Under the pieces are notes generated by a model that worked only from the letters and a program-made list of their open reading frames with translations, searched no databases and was not told where the DNA came from. A stretch of 64,000 nt of DNA from Streptococcus sp. oral taxon 058 str. F0407 (GTDB taxonomy: Bacteria; Bacillota; Bacilli; Lactobacillales; Streptococcaceae): the NCBI RefSeq assembly GCF_000235485.1, contig NZ_JH378887.1, forward strand, positions 191,153 through 255,152, read 5' to 3'. Position numbers and translations under genes: made by a program. How positions within the stretch are numbered: position 1 is the first letter of the stretch; each line of letters opens with the position of its first letter. This document shows, piece by piece, positions 25,320-35,953 of the stretch.

Positions 25320-27569
25320 ATGTCAACTACAATCATCGGTTTCCCTCGTTTGGGTGAATTCCGCGAATTAAAATTTACAACTGAAAAATACTTTAGAAAA
25401 GAAATCTCAGAAGAAGAACTCCTTGCTGCAGCGAAAGACTTGCGTGCCAAACACTGGAACATTGTCAAAGAAAAAGGCATCACTGAAATCCCATCAAATG
25501 ACTTTTCTCACTATGACAACTTCCTCGATGCAGCCTTCCTCTTCAACGTGGTGCCTGCATCCGTTCAAAACTTGGACTTGTCTGACCTTGAGCGCTACTT
25601 TGCTTTGGCGCGTGGTTACCAAGGTGAAAAAGGGGATGTTCGTGCCCTTCCAATGAAGAAATGGTTTAACACTAACTATCACTACATCGTTCCTAAATTT
25701 GAAAAAGACACTCAAGTCAAATTGGCTGGTCACAAGATTTTTGATGAGTTCCAAGAAGCCAAAGAACTTGGCCTTAACACTCGTCCTGTCCTTGTAGGTC
25801 CATTTACTTTCCTTCAATTGTCAGACTTTGAAGAAGGCGTGAAAGCAGAAGACTTCGTAGATAGCTTAGTAGCAGCCTACCAAGAAGTTTTTGCGAAATT
25901 AGCTGAACTTGGTGCGACACGTATCCAATTAGACGAAGCTGCTCTTGTAAAAGACTTGACTGCTGAAGAAAAAGCGCTCTTCTTGAACCTTTATAACAAA
26001 CTCTTGGCTGATAAGAAAGGTCTTGAAGTATTGCTTCAAACTTACTTCGGAGACGTCCGCGACGTTTATACTGATCTAGTAAACTTGCCAGTTGACGCTA
26101 TCGGACTTGACTTCGTTGAAGGTAAGAAAACTCTTGAACTCGTTAAAGGTGGTTTCCCAGCTGACAAGACTCTCTATGCAGGGATTGTCAATGGTAAAAA
26201 CATCTGGCGCAATAATTACGAAAAGAGCTTGGCTGTTCTTGAGCAAATCCCAGCTGAAAATATCGTTTTGACAAGCTCATGCTCACTTCTTCATGTGCCA
26301 TTTACAACTGCTAATGAAGAATTTGAACCAGCTATCTTGAACCACTTTGCATTTGCAGTTGAAAAATTGGATGAAATCCGTGACTTGGATGCTATCCGCA
26401 ACGGTCAAGGTGAACAAGCTCTTGAAGCAAACAAAGAACTCTTTGCGACTGAACGTGTGGGTGAAAATGCTGAACTTCGTTCTCGTATCGCTGGATTGAC
26501 AGATGCAGACTACACTCGTTTGCCAGCATTTGCAGAACGTGAAGCGATCCAAGAAGAAGCCTTTAAACTTCCAGCTCTTCCAACAACAACCATCGGTTCA
26601 TTCCCTCAAACTAAGGAAGTTCGTGCTAAACGTTTGGCTTACCGTAAGGGTGAATTGTCACAAGAAGAATACGACGCTTTCCTTGCTGAAACTATCGACG
26701 AATGGATCAAATGGCAAGAAGAAGTTGGATTTGACGTGCTTGTACACGGTGAGTTCGAGCGTAACGACATGGTTGAGTACTTCGGTCAAAACTTGTCAGG
26801 TTACCTCTTCTCTAAGAATGGTTGGGTACAATCATACGGTATGCGTGGGGTTAAACCACCAATCATCTGGGGTGATGTCACTCGTCTCAACCCAATCACT
26901 GTGAAGTGGTCTAGCTATGCACAAAGCCGTACTGACAAGCCTGTCAAAGGTATGTTGACTGGGCCAGTTACCATCCTTAACTGGTCATTCCCACGTGAAG
27001 ACATCTCGATCAAGGATTCCACTCTTCAAATCGCTCTTGCTATCAAGGATGAAGTTCTTGACCTTGAAGCTGCAGGCGTGAAAATCATCCAAATCGACGA
27101 GGCTGCTCTTCGTGAGAAATTGCCACTCCGTCGCAGCGACTGGTACGAAGACTACCTTGACTGGGCAATTCCAGCCTTCCGCTTGGTACACTCTACAGTA
27201 GCGCCAGACACACAAATCCACACTCACATGTGTTACTCAGAATTTACAGATATCATCCCAGCTATTGACAACATGGATGCGGACGTTATTTCCTTTGAAG
27301 CGAGCCGTTCAAACCTTGAAATCTTGGACGAACTCAAAGCGAAAAACTTCCAAACAGAAGTGGGACCTGGGGTTTACGATATCCACTCTCCTCGTGTGCC
27401 AAATGAAGGCGAAATCGACCACACCATCGAAGCTATCCTTGCTAAAGTACCAAGCAAGAAAGTTTGGATCAACCCTGACTGTGGTTTGAAAACACGTGGT
27501 ATCCCAGAAACAAAAGAAAGCTTGATCCGCCTTGTAGAAGCTGCAAAAGCTGCACGTGAGAAATTGTAA
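25320..27569 (+). CDS. metE: MetE, cobalamin-independent methionine synthase
   Basis: 749 residues, the usual length. The N-terminus is [20 protein letters not shown] and the C-terminal catalytic half begins around [20 protein letters not shown]. Zinc-ligand motifs HTHMCYSEF and [10 protein letters not shown] are present near 640 and 725. It transfers the methyl group of 5-methyl-tetrahydrofolate (polyglutamate) to homocysteine. TTGGAGG precedes the ATG. metF follows 63 bp downstream and supplies the methyl donor. Confidence 0.97.
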   Translation: MSTTIIGFPRLGEFRELKFTTEKYFRKEISEEELLAAAKDLRAKHWNIVKEKGITEIPSNDFSHYDNFLDAAFLFNVVPASVQNLDLSDLERYFALARGYQGEKGDVRALPMKKWFNTNYHYIVPKFEKDTQVKLAGHKIFDEFQEAKELGLNTRPVLVGPFTFLQLSDFEEGVKAEDFVDSLVAAYQEVFAKLAELGATRIQLDEAALVKDLTAEEKALFLNLYNKLLADKKGLEVLLQTYFGDVRDVYTDLVNLPVDAIGLDFVEGKKTLELVKGGFPADKTLYAGIVNGKNIWRNNYEKSLAVLEQIPAENIVLTSSCSLLHVPFTTANEEFEPAILNHFAFAVEKLDEIRDLDAIRNGQGEQALEANKELFATERVGENAELRSRIAGLTDADYTRLPAFAEREAIQEEAFKLPALPTTTIGSFPQTKEVRAKRLAYRKGELSQEEYDAFLAETIDEWIKWQEEVGFDVLVHGEFERNDMVEYFGQNLSGYLFSKNGWVQSYGMRGVKPPIIWGDVTRLNPITVKWSSYAQSRTDKPVKGMLTGPVTILNWSFPREDISIKDSTLQIALAIKDEVLDLEAAGVKIIQIDEAALREKLPLRRSDWYEDYLDWAIPAFRLVHSTVAPDTQIHTHMCYSEFTDIIPAIDNMDADVISFEASRSNLEILDELKAKNFQTEVGPGVYDIHSPRVPNEGEIDHTIEAILAKVPSKKVWINPDCGLKTRGIPETKESLIRLVEAAKAAREKL

Positions 27570-27632
27570 GATTAGATTTCTCTCCATACAATGGTTGTTC
27601 AAAAAGAAATCAACTAGAAAAGGTTATTACAT

Positions 27633-28499
27633 ATGTCACGCCAAACACCGTCACTCTCATTTGAAGTGTTCCCTCCAAACCCAGCTGTGGGTAATGATAA
27701 AATTATTTCAGCTTTGCAGGATATGCGGGAGCTGACACCGCACTTTATCAGTGTGACTGCCAGCAATAATAAATTCAATATCAAGGAAACAACGGTTCGT
27801 TTGGCTGACTTTATCCAGAATGACTTGGCGATTCCAACCATTGCCCACTTGCCAGCTATCTATCTGACCAAGGAAAAGGTTGCAGAGACACTTGCGGACT
27901 TGGATAAGGTTGGTGTGCGAAAAATCCTGGCCTTGCGTGGGGATATCATCCCTGATGTGGAGCCACAAAAGGATTTCCGCTACGCAACGGACTTGATCGA
28001 GTTCATCAAGGAACAAGCACCGCATTTTGAAATTGTCGGAGCTTGCTATCCAGAGGGGCACCCTGATTCGCCAAACCAGATCTTAGATATCCAAAATCTC
28101 AAGAAGAAAGTAGATGCAGGCTGCTCAAGTCTTGTAACGCAACTTTTCTTTGACAATGAGCGTTTCTATGATTTTCAGGACAAGTGTATCTTGGCAGGGA
28201 TTGATGTTCCCATTCATGCGGGTATCATGCCGATTCTGAACCGTAATCAAGCCCTTCGTCTCTTGAAAACGTGTGAGAATATCCATCTTCCACGCAAATT
28301 TAAGGCCATTTTAGACAAGTATGAGCATGACCCTGAGTCGCTCAGAGCAGCAGGACTTGCCTATGCAGTGGATCAAATCGTGGACTTGGTAACTCAGGAT
28401 GTCGCAGGTGTGCATCTCTACACCATGAACAATGCTGAAACAGCTAAATACATCCACCAAGCAACCCATGCTTTGTTTAATCATCAGTCTTTAGGATAA
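27633..28499 (+). CDS. metF: MetF, methylenetetrahydrofolate reductase
   Basis: 288 residues; FAD-dependent TIM-barrel enzyme. Typical motifs are SFEVFPPNPAVGNDK at the N-terminus, ISVTASNN, LALRGDIIPD near 108 and HAGIMPILNRNQ near 195. It reduces 5,10-methylene-THF to 5-methyl-THF for MetE. It is in the metE operon under the MET-box and is followed by a terminator. Confidence 0.95.
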   Translation: MSRQTPSLSFEVFPPNPAVGNDKIISALQDMRELTPHFISVTASNNKFNIKETTVRLADFIQNDLAIPTIAHLPAIYLTKEKVAETLADLDKVGVRKILALRGDIIPDVEPQKDFRYATDLIEFIKEQAPHFEIVGACYPEGHPDSPNQILDIQNLKKKVDAGCSSLVTQLFFDNERFYDFQDKCILAGIDVPIHAGIMPILNRNQALRLLKTCENIHLPRKFKAILDKYEHDPESLRAAGLAYAVDQIVDLVTQDVAGVHLYTMNNAETAKYIHQATHALFNHQSLG

Positions 28500-28508
28500 T
28501 AAAAAGCA

Positions 28509-28545
28509 AACCATTCTTCTCAGTTGAGGGGAATGGTTCCTTTTT
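28509..28545 (+). terminator. metE-metF terminator
   Basis: AACCATTC (28509-28516) pairs with GAATGGTT (28531-28538); an inner CTCA/TGAG pairing is possible. CCTTTTT follows. Confidence 0.8.
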
Positions 28546-28710
28546 AAAAGAAAAGCCCGCACTTTTTAAGAAAAATATGATAAAATAGACTCTGTACGTA
28601 CTTGATACAAAGATGAGGGTATAAAAAGATTTTTAGCAATTTAAATCTAACAAAAATAGACAGATTCTAGAGAATATTATTCTTAGATATTTCAAAGTAT
28701 CTAGATAGTT

Positions 28711-28871
28711 GAACACGGGCTAAATCCCTAGTGAAAAAGATAGATTTCCTGGTGTGTATCGCACACTGCGTCAATCTATGCTATCATGAGTAATTGAACT
28801 CGGCCGAAAAGCTGTGTAAAAAAGATAAACTGTCTTGTCTTCATCGAAGACTTCGCCAGTTTCCTATTTTT
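28711..28871 (+). ncRNA. Two tandem homologous structured RNA modules upstream of pnp
   Basis: Module A (28711-28785) and module B (28796-28871) start with related 36-nt segments, GAAC-CGG-C-AAA...GT-AAAAAGATA, identical at 25 of 36 positions without gaps. Each then folds. In A, ATAGATT pairs with AATCTAT (28773-28779) around an inner GTGTG/CACAC hairpin. In B, AAACTG pairs with CAGTTT around an inner GTCTTC/GAAGAC hairpin, followed by CCTATTTTT. Two differences in the outer stems compensate each other. It could be a leader RNA, a small RNA or an intergenic repeat element; the class is not recognised. Confidence 0.5.
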
Positions 28872-28897
28872 ACTTTGCTTTTTGCGACCTTAGTATC

Positions 28898-28924
28898 TTG
28901 ATCTTTGTAGGCAAGGCGTATAAT
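28898..28924 (+). promoter_or_regulatory. Candidate pnp promoter
   Basis: TTGATC (28898-28903), 15 nt, TATAAT (28919-28924), 25 bp before the pnp ATG. If used, the tandem RNA modules upstream are not part of the pnp mRNA. Confidence 0.5.
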
Positions 28925-28948
28925 TTCATCAATCCAAAGGGGATTAAA

Positions 28949-31162
28949 ATGACAAAACAAGTGTTTCAAACGACTTTTGCGGGTCGTGAGTTAATCGTAG
29001 AGACTGGTCAGGTTGCTAAGCAAGCAAATGGCGCTGTTGTTGTGCGTTACGGTGAGTCAACTGTCTTGACTGCGGCCGTTATGTCTAAGAAAATGGCAAC
29101 TGGGGATTTCTTCCCACTTCAAGTCAACTACGAAGAAAAAATGTATGCGGCTGGGAAGTTTCCTGGTGGCTTTATGAAACGTGAAGGACGTCCTTCAACA
29201 GATGCGACTTTGACAGCGCGTTTGATTGACCGTCCAATCCGTCCGATGTTTGCGGAAGGTTTCCGTAACGAAGTGCAAGTGATCAACACTGTGCTTTCTT
29301 ATGATGAAAATGCATCTGCACCAATGGCAGCCATGTTCGGTTCATCTTTGGCATTGTCTATCTCAGATATTCCATTTGACGGACCAATCGCTGGGGTACA
29401 AGTGGGGTATGTGGATGGTGAAATTATCATCAACCCTAGTCAAGAACAAGCAGAGCGCTCGCTTCTCGAATTGACAGTAGCTGGTACCAAGTACGCTATC
29501 AACATGGTTGAGTCTGGTGCCAAAGAATTGTCTGAAGAAATCATGTTGGAAGCCCTTCTTAAAGGGCATGAAGCAGTCAAAGAATTGATTGCTTTCCAAG
29601 AAGAAATCGTTGCGGCAGTTGGTAAGGAAAAAGCAGAAGTGGAATTGCTTCACGTGGATGCTGAATTACAGGCTGAAATCATCGCAACCTACAACAGTGA
29701 CCTCCAAAAAGCGGTTCAAGTAGAAGAAAAATTGGCTCGTGAAGCTGCAACTCAAACAGTCAAAGACCAAGTCACTACTGTTTACCAAGAAAAATATGCA
29801 GACCACGAAGGATTTGACCGTATCATGCGTGATGTGGCTGAAATTTTGGAACAAATGGAACACGCTGAAGTACGCCGTTTGATTACAGAAGACAAGGTTC
29901 GTCCTGATGGTCGTAAAGTCGATGAAATCCGTCCTTTGGATGCGCAGGTTGACTATCTTCCTCGTGTACATGGTTCTGGTCTCTTCACTCGTGGCCAAAC
30001 TCAGGCTCTTTCTGTCTTGACCTTAGCGCCAATGGGTGAAACTCAAATCATCGATGGTTTGAATCCAGAGTACAAGAAACGCTTTATGCACCACTATAAC
30101 TTCCCACAATACTCTGTAGGGGAAACTGGCCGTTACGGTGCGCCAGGTCGTCGTGAAATTGGACACGGTGCTCTCGGTGAGCGTGCTCTTGCTCAAGTCT
30201 TGCCAAGTTTGGAAGAATTCCCATACGCTATCCGCTTGGTAGCTGAGGTCTTGGAATCAAATGGTTCTTCTTCTCAAGCTTCTATCTGTGCAGGAACGCT
30301 TGCCCTTATGGCTGGTGGTGTGCCAATCAAGGCGCCAGTAGCAGGAATTGCCATGGGTCTCATCTCAGATGGAAATAACTACACAGTCTTGACCGATATC
30401 CAAGGTTTGGAAGATCACTTTGGAGATATGGACTTTAAGGTTGCAGGTACTCGTGACGGGATTACAGCCCTTCAAATGGATATCAAAATTCAAGGGATTA
30501 CTGCAGAAATTTTGACCGAAGCCCTTGCCCAAGCCAAGAAAGCACGTTTTGAAATCCTTGATGTGATCGAAGCAACGATTCCAGAAGTTCGTCCAGAATT
30601 GGCTCCAACTGCTCCGAAAATTGATACCATCAAGATTGATGTAGACAAGATCAAGATTGTCATCGGTAAGGGTGGAGAAACCATCGACAAGATTATCGCT
30701 GAAACAGGTGTTAAGATTGACATCGACGAAGAAGGAAATGTGTCTATCTACTCGAGCGACCAAGATGCTATTAACCGTACCAAAGAAATCATTGCTAGTT
30801 TGGTTCGTGAAGCCAAAGTGGATGAAGTTTACCATGCTAAAGTTGTTCGTATCGAGAAATTTGGCGCCTTTGTCAACCTCTTTGATAAGACAGATGCACT
30901 TGTGCACATTTCGGAAATGGCTTGGACTCGCACCAACCGTGTCGAGGACTTGGTAGCTATCGGTGATGAAGTCGATGTTAAGGTTATCAAGATTGATGAA
31001 AAAGGCCGTATCGATGCCTCTATGAAGGCACTTCTTCCTCGTCCGCCAAAACCTGAGCATGATGAAAAAGGCGAAAAGTCTGAGCGACCTCACCGTCCAC
31101 GTCATCACAAGGACCACAAACCTAAGAAAGAATTCACAGATACGCCAAAAGATTCAGAATAA
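28949..31162 (+). CDS. pnp: Polynucleotide phosphorylase
   Basis: 737 residues from ATG 28949 after AAAGGGGA; an in-frame extension to 28835 runs through the structured upstream region and is rejected. Domains: two RNase PH-like halves ([20 protein letters not shown]...; [19 protein letters not shown]), an intervening helical domain, a KH domain ([20 protein letters not shown], near 570) and S1 ([20 protein letters not shown], near 635). It degrades RNA 3'-5' by phosphorolysis. The C-terminus is a basic His/Lys-rich tail. Confidence 0.97.
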   Translation: MTKQVFQTTFAGRELIVETGQVAKQANGAVVVRYGESTVLTAAVMSKKMATGDFFPLQVNYEEKMYAAGKFPGGFMKREGRPSTDATLTARLIDRPIRPMFAEGFRNEVQVINTVLSYDENASAPMAAMFGSSLALSISDIPFDGPIAGVQVGYVDGEIIINPSQEQAERSLLELTVAGTKYAINMVESGAKELSEEIMLEALLKGHEAVKELIAFQEEIVAAVGKEKAEVELLHVDAELQAEIIATYNSDLQKAVQVEEKLAREAATQTVKDQVTTVYQEKYADHEGFDRIMRDVAEILEQMEHAEVRRLITEDKVRPDGRKVDEIRPLDAQVDYLPRVHGSGLFTRGQTQALSVLTLAPMGETQIIDGLNPEYKKRFMHHYNFPQYSVGETGRYGAPGRREIGHGALGERALAQVLPSLEEFPYAIRLVAEVLESNGSSSQASICAGTLALMAGGVPIKAPVAGIAMGLISDGNNYTVLTDIQGLEDHFGDMDFKVAGTRDGITALQMDIKIQGITAEILTEALAQAKKARFEILDVIEATIPEVRPELAPTAPKIDTIKIDVDKIKIVIGKGGETIDKIIAETGVKIDIDEEGNVSIYSSDQDAINRTKEIIASLVREAKVDEVYHAKVVRIEKFGAFVNLFDKTDALVHISEMAWTRTNRVEDLVAIGDEVDVKVIKIDEKGRIDASMKALLPRPPKPEHDEKGEKSERPHRPRHHKDHKPKKEFTDTPKDSE

Positions 31163-31177
31163 GAAAAGGAGAAATGT

Positions 31178-31795
31178 ATGGGATGGTGGCGCGAAACCAT
31201 TGATATTGTAAAAGAAAATGATCCAGCGGCACGCAACAGTTTGGAAGTTTTGCTGACTTATCCAGGTGTCAAGGCCTTGGCTGCCCACCGTCTCTCGCAT
31301 TTTCTCTGGAAGCATGGCTTTAAACTCCTGGCTCGTATGCACAGTCAGTTTTGGCGCTTTTGGACTCAAATCGAGATTCATCCAGGTGCCCAGATTGATT
31401 CAGGTGTCTTTATCGACCACGGTTCAGGCTTGGTGATTGGAGAGACGGCGATTGTTGAAAAAGGCGTTCTGCTCTATCATGGAGTGACTCTCGGTGGGAC
31501 TGGTAAGGATGTTGGCAAACGACATCCGACGGTTCGTAAAGGAGCTCTCATATCGGCCCATGCCCAAGTTATCGGACCAGTGGAAATCGGTGAAAATGCC
31601 AAGGTCGGTGCTGCAGCAGTTGTCGTGGCAGACGTACCTAGTGATGTGACTGTCGTCGGAATTCCTGCTAAAATTGTCCGAGTTCATGGGCAGAAGGATG
31701 AGCCGACTATCCACGAGGTGGAAGAACAGCGAGAATATTATCTGGACAAGCTGGAGCATGCCCGCGAAGCCAGTCACCATTCGTCAGAGCTCTAA
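31178..31795 (+). CDS. cysE: CysE, serine O-acetyltransferase
   Basis: 205 residues. A helical N-terminus is followed by a left-handed beta-helix of hexapeptide repeats (FIDHGSGLVIGETAIVEKG, then LGGTGKDVGKRHPTV) with the His/Asp active site in this region. It makes O-acetylserine from serine and acetyl-CoA, the first step of cysteine synthesis. It lies 15 bp after pnp with an AAAGGAG site and is probably co-transcribed with it; cysS follows two genes later. Confidence 0.94.
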   Translation: MGWWRETIDIVKENDPAARNSLEVLLTYPGVKALAAHRLSHFLWKHGFKLLARMHSQFWRFWTQIEIHPGAQIDSGVFIDHGSGLVIGETAIVEKGVLLYHGVTLGGTGKDVGKRHPTVRKGALISAHAQVIGPVEIGENAKVGAAAVVVADVPSDVTVVGIPAKIVRVHGQKDEPTIHEVEEQREYYLDKLEHAREASHHSSEL

Positions 31796-31968
31796 GAAAG
31801 ACTTGTTTTGAACAGTAACAAGACATATTAGGAGGTCTTGTCAAGGAGTGTTTTAGCAAATTGTAACCCAATAGGCTCACTATAAGTGAAGCTGGAACGA
31901 TGAGACCAAGCTGTGTCGCATAGAAAAGATGGAGGTGGATTTGCTGAAGCCTTGAAGAAAGAGAACTT

Positions 31969-32736
31969 ATGCTATTAGAAGAATTTGAAGATGTGGCTGG
32001 GGTTATTGAACCAACAGATAGGCAGATTATGGACAAGGGTGAGGTTTGTGAAACTATCATCCTGTCCTTTAACGGAGAAATTCTGCAACGTTTGATTGAG
32101 TCAGAAAAAGTCTATCAAGGAGGCTATTTAAAAAATCTTAACGGTCAATTCCCTTGGTATGTATATAATTATGATGGAAATCAAGTTGCGGTCATGACAG
32201 CGCTTATTGGAGCTCCATCAGTGATTGGTCAGCTGGAAGAGTTGGTGGCCAGAGGCTTCAAGAATTTCATCATTCTAGGTTCCTGTGGCGTTTTGGATCG
32301 CTCAATTGAGGCGGATAAGATCATCTTGCCTGCGGCAGCTTTGCGAGATGAAGGGACTAGCTATCACTATGCCCCACCGGGTGATGAAGTCGCCTATGAC
32401 GAGTCTCTGCTAATCGAGCTGGAAGCTATCTTTGACAAGCACGATATCGAGCATATCCGCACCAAGTCTTGGACGACTGATGCTTTTTATCGGGAAACGC
32501 CTGATAAGGTCAAGCGTCGCTTGGCTGCTGGAGCCAAAGTGGTGGATATGGAAGCTTCAGCTATCATGGCTTGGAGTCAATTTCGACAAGCCAAGGTTTA
32601 TCAGTTTTTCTACACGGCTGATTATGTTGACCATCACAATCATGAGTGGGATGCAAGACATGAAGAGCGGACAGCTGATGCTATGACTTTTTTCAATATC
32701 GCTTTGATGATAGCAAAGGAACTAGAAAGGAACTGA
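31969..32736 (+). CDS. Nucleoside phosphorylase-family protein
   Basis: 255 residues of the PNP/UDP phosphorylase fold: VAVMTALIGAPSVIGQLEEL, NFIILGSCGVLD (phosphate/base pocket) and VVDMEASAIMAW (ribose-binding Met-Glu). It probably cleaves a purine or uridine nucleoside with phosphate; substrate cannot be told from sequence. A 173-bp gap with no recognised element separates it from cysE. Likely operon with the following reductase and cysS. Confidence 0.85.
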   Translation: MLLEEFEDVAGVIEPTDRQIMDKGEVCETIILSFNGEILQRLIESEKVYQGGYLKNLNGQFPWYVYNYDGNQVAVMTALIGAPSVIGQLEELVARGFKNFIILGSCGVLDRSIEADKIILPAAALRDEGTSYHYAPPGDEVAYDESLLIELEAIFDKHDIEHIRTKSWTTDAFYRETPDKVKRRLAAGAKVVDMEASAIMAWSQFRQAKVYQFFYTADYVDHHNHEWDARHEERTADAMTFFNIALMIAKELERN

Positions 32737-32762
32737 GCAGAACTAGAAAGGAAACTACAAGA

Positions 32763-33284
32763 ATGGCAGTATATTTTTACGGCTGTATCACCATGGATGG
32801 CTACTTGGCAGACAGCCAGCACAGGATAGACTGGCTGCATCAGCTTGGTTCTGTAGAGGATACAGGCTATGATGACTTTTACAGGCAAATGGATATCACC
32901 ATCATGGGCAAGCGAACCTTTGAGGAAATCCAAGATTTGCAAGATGTAGAAAGTTTTTATCAAGCTACGGAAAACTATGTCTTTACGCATGATAGGCACC
33001 TGCCTGTCAGCAATTACCAGCCAGTAGCTGGGGATGTGGTGGACTTTGTTCACCAGATTGACAAAGGCAAAAATGTCTTTGTGATTGGTGGTAATTCCTT
33101 GGTAGGACCGCTCTTGGATGAGGATCTTTTCGACCACCTCATTATTCAGATAGCGCCCCTTATCCTAGGAAAGGGGGTTCCCCTCTTTACCCAAGAGGAA
33201 GGGCAGCGCTTTTACCAACTGGATAGCCTCAGACAATTTGGCCCTTTTGCAGAGCTGGTTTTCAGCCGAAAAAGTCAGAAATAG
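32763..33284 (+). CDS. Dihydrofolate-reductase-like RibD C-terminal family protein
   Basis: 173 residues with the RibD_C fold: YFYGCITMDGYLADSQHRID at the N-terminus, DITIMGKRTFEEI near 45-55 and VFVIGGNSLVGPLLDEDLFD near 100-118, then IAPLILGKGVPLF. NADPH-dependent reductase activity is expected from the family, but the substrate is unknown; it is not the genuine folA. It is 26 bp after the phosphorylase and 17 bp before cysS. Confidence 0.8.
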   Translation: MAVYFYGCITMDGYLADSQHRIDWLHQLGSVEDTGYDDFYRQMDITIMGKRTFEEIQDLQDVESFYQATENYVFTHDRHLPVSNYQPVAGDVVDFVHQIDKGKNVFVIGGNSLVGPLLDEDLFDHLIIQIAPLILGKGVPLFTQEEGQRFYQLDSLRQFGPFAELVFSRKSQK

Positions 33285-33301
33285 AGAAGGGAGTAGACCG
33301 C

Positions 33302-34645
33302 ATGATTAAAATTTACGACACCATGACCCGCAGCCTACGGGAATTTGTGCCCATTGAAGAGGGCAAGGTTCGTATGTATGTCTGTGGGCCAACCGTCTAC
33401 AACTATATCCACGTTGGGAATGCTCGTTCAACGGTAGCCTTTGATACCATTCGTCGCTACTTTGAATACCGTGGTTATGAGGTTGCCTATATTTCCAATT
33501 TTACAGATGTAGATGATAAGATTATCCATCGCGCCAAGGAAGAAGGCATCACGCCTCAAGAGGTTGCGGACAAGTACATCGCTGCCTTTCGTGAGGATGT
33601 GACAGCTTTAGGCGTGAAACCTGCGACTCGCCATCCACGTGTAGTAGAGTTTATGGATGACATCATTCGTTTTGTCGCTGGCTTGATTGAAAAAGGTTAT
33701 GCTTACGAGAGTCAAGGAGATGTATACTTCCGCGTGGAAAAATCTCACAACTATGCTAAGTTGGCCAATAAAACCTTGGAAGATTTGGAGCTAGGTGCTT
33801 CAGGTCGTACCGATGAAGAAACAGCTCGTAAGGAAAATCCTGTGGACTTTGCTCTATGGAAAACAGCTAAATCAGATGAGATTTCTTGGGATAGTCCTTG
33901 GGGACCTGGTCGTCCGGGTTGGCATATCGAGTGTTCGGTCATGTCGACAGAGATTTTGGGCGATACCATTGATATCCACGGTGGGGGAGCCGATCTGGAG
34001 TTTCCGCATCACACCAATGAAATTGCCCAGTCTGAAGCCAAAACAGGCAAGACTTTCGCCAACTACTGGATGCACAATGGCTTTGTCAATATCGACAATG
34101 TCAAGATGTCTAAATCCTTGGGGAATTTCATCACAGTCCATGATGCCCTTAAGACAATTGATGGTCAAGTGTTGCGTTTCTTCTTTGCGACTCAGCATTA
34201 CCGTAAGCCTATCAACTTTACAGAAAAGGCTGTTCGCGATGCAGAGACTAATCTCAAATATCTGAAGAACACTTACGAGCAATCATTTACAGGAAACGTG
34301 GATGCCCAAGACTTGGAAGCTTTTAAAGATAAGTTTGTTGCAGCTATGGATGAAGATTTTAACTCTGCCAACGGTATCACAGTAGTCTTTGAAATGGCAA
34401 AGTGGATCAACTCTGGCAACTATGATGCAAGTGTTAAGAAAGCTCTTGCGGATATGTTGGAAGTCTTTGGAATTGTCTTTGTCGAGGAAGTTTTGGATGT
34501 TGAGATCGAAGCCTTGATCCAAAAACGCCAAGAAGCGCGTGCCAATCGTGACTTTGCGACAGCGGACCAAATCCGTGACCAATTGGCTGCTCAAGGAATT
34601 AAGCTCCTTGACACCAAGGATGGAGTGAGGTGGACTCGTGATTGA
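33302..34645 (+). CDS. cysS: CysS, cysteinyl-tRNA synthetase
   Basis: 447 residues, class I synthetase. CGPTVYNYIHVGNARS carries the zinc Cys and the HIGH-like HVGN motif; KMSKSLGNF (near 266) is the KMSKS loop. It charges tRNA-Cys. It overlaps mrnC by 8 bp. Grouping with cysE suggests coordinated cysteine supply and use, as in related streptococci. Confidence 0.97.
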   Translation: MIKIYDTMTRSLREFVPIEEGKVRMYVCGPTVYNYIHVGNARSTVAFDTIRRYFEYRGYEVAYISNFTDVDDKIIHRAKEEGITPQEVADKYIAAFREDVTALGVKPATRHPRVVEFMDDIIRFVAGLIEKGYAYESQGDVYFRVEKSHNYAKLANKTLEDLELGASGRTDEETARKENPVDFALWKTAKSDEISWDSPWGPGRPGWHIECSVMSTEILGDTIDIHGGGADLEFPHHTNEIAQSEAKTGKTFANYWMHNGFVNIDNVKMSKSLGNFITVHDALKTIDGQVLRFFFATQHYRKPINFTEKAVRDAETNLKYLKNTYEQSFTGNVDAQDLEAFKDKFVAAMDEDFNSANGITVVFEMAKWINSGNYDASVKKALADMLEVFGIVFVEEVLDVEIEALIQKRQEARANRDFATADQIRDQLAAQGIKLLDTKDGVRWTRD

Positions 34646-35024
34646 TGTCAATCTCATTAACGGGATTGCGCTAGCTTTTGAGGGAGATGCAGTTTACTCC
34701 ATGTATATCCGTCGCCATCTTATCCTCAAAGGCATGACCAAGCCCAATAAACTCCACCAAGAGGCGACCAAGTATGTCTCAGCCAAGGCTCAGGCTCGCT
34801 TGATTGCCCTCATGTTGGAGGAGCAAGTCCTGACGGAAAAAGAAGAAGAAATCTACAAACGTGGTCGCAATACCAATAGCCACACAAAGGCTAAAAATGC
34901 TGATGTGGTGACCTATCGCATGTCTACAGGTTTTGAAGCAGTGATGGGCTATCTCCATCTGACTGAAAATGTGGAGCGTCTAGAGACCCTAATTTCTTGG
35001 TGCATCCAAAAAGTGGAGGGCTAG
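34638..35024 (+). CDS. mrnC: MrnC, mini-ribonuclease III
   Basis: 128 residues, an RNase III catalytic domain without a dsRNA-binding domain. The signature is NGIALAFEGDAVYSMYIR near the start; the Asp of EGDAVY and a later Glu are the metal ligands. In Bacillus the enzyme matures 23S rRNA ends. It starts at a GTG/ATG within the end of cysS (8-bp overlap), the conserved cysS-mrnC arrangement of Firmicutes. Confidence 0.93.
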   Translation: MIDVNLINGIALAFEGDAVYSMYIRRHLILKGMTKPNKLHQEATKYVSAKAQARLIALMLEEQVLTEKEEEIYKRGRNTNSHTKAKNADVVTYRMSTGFEAVMGYLHLTENVERLETLISWCIQKVEG

Positions 35025-35027
35025 GAT

Positions 35028-35897
35028 ATGATTGCAAAGGAATTACAAGACTGGTTTCCTGAGGCTCAGATTTCAGATCAGCCGATTGAGAAACCAGGAT
35101 ATCTTACTCTTCCTCTATCTTCTCAACAGTGGATTTTACTGGAGGAAGCTGGGCTCAGCGAGCGTGAAAAGCAGCTGGTTGCCCTTTTGACCCAGCAAGA
35201 GCAGGCTCGTTCGCTCAATCCTTGGTATCCCTATCTGATTGAGGGGAAGGGGCAGGCGCCTCAAACTTTTAAAAAGATTCAGTTGGTTTATTGCCATCTT
35301 TCCTATTTCCAACAGGAAAATCTATCCTCTTGGCTAGACATGATGCGGACTCTTTTTCCCAACTGCCAAACAGTGCTACAGGTCGGTGCTCAGGATTATG
35401 TATTTGTGCTTCAACAAGATAAGTACAGCTCTGTTCGCTCGATTTTATCTGATACGATTGAAGCGGTTGAGTATGACTTTGGTCTTCGTCTGTCTATCAT
35501 GTTGGGGCAGGTCTGGTCACAGACTGGGTATCAGCCCCTGTCAGATTTAATCCAAGCAGAGCGGGACTTGTTTAAGACTTGGTGGCGTCAAGGGCATCAA
35601 GGTGTTCATACCTTTTCACAACTCTATCTCTGGAGTATGGGAGAAAGACTTGTGGACCTGAAGGTAATCAAAGAATACCTTCACCAGATGATTTTAGAAC
35701 AAGACCAGATACAGGAAATCATTCTTTCTCTCTGGGAAAACAGTGCTGTCTTAACGAAAACAGCCCAGCAACTCTACCTGCATCGCAATTCTCTTCAATA
35801 CAAGATTGACAAATGGGAAGAATTGACAGGACTGCAGTTAAAAGAATTGACAGATTTGACCTTATGTTATCAGTTGATTTTACCAGATATTCTCTAA
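35028..35897 (+). CDS. PucR-type C-terminal helix-turn-helix regulator
   Basis: 289 residues. Most of the protein has no motif I recognise. The C-terminal 60 residues carry the PucR/CdaR HTH: SAVLTKTAQQLYLHRNSLQY followed by KWEELTGLQL. It lies 3 bp after mrnC and directly before msmK, from which it is separated by a terminator. It is a candidate regulator of msmK or carbohydrate genes, by position only. Confidence 0.7.
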   Translation: MIAKELQDWFPEAQISDQPIEKPGYLTLPLSSQQWILLEEAGLSEREKQLVALLTQQEQARSLNPWYPYLIEGKGQAPQTFKKIQLVYCHLSYFQQENLSSWLDMMRTLFPNCQTVLQVGAQDYVFVLQQDKYSSVRSILSDTIEAVEYDFGLRLSIMLGQVWSQTGYQPLSDLIQAERDLFKTWWRQGHQGVHTFSQLYLWSMGERLVDLKVIKEYLHQMILEQDQIQEIILSLWENSAVLTKTAQQLYLHRNSLQYKIDKWEELTGLQLKELTDLTLCYQLILPDIL

Positions 35898-35932
35898 AGT
35901 TTTGTGCAAGTTGCACAGAACTTTTTTATTTT
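35896..35932 (+). terminator. Terminator after the PucR-type gene
   Basis: AAAGTTTTGTGCA pairs with TGCACAGAACTTT (one mismatch) starting inside the stop codon; a long T-rich tail follows. Confidence 0.85.
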
Positions 35933-35953
35933 TTTGGTCACCTTGCCATAGAA

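Noticed and set aside
28560..28580. CiaR-type direct repeat for a csRNA promoter
   Set aside because: Only one TTTAAG copy is present; the required second copy at the right spacing is missing.
28835..28948. N-terminal extension of pnp by 38 codons
   Set aside because: It runs through a structured, promoter-like region; ATG 28949 has a strong ribosome binding site and the canonical PNPase start.
30365..31117. A 250-codon open frame on the minus strand
   Set aside because: Antisense to the KH/S1 region of pnp; no ribosome binding site or known motif.
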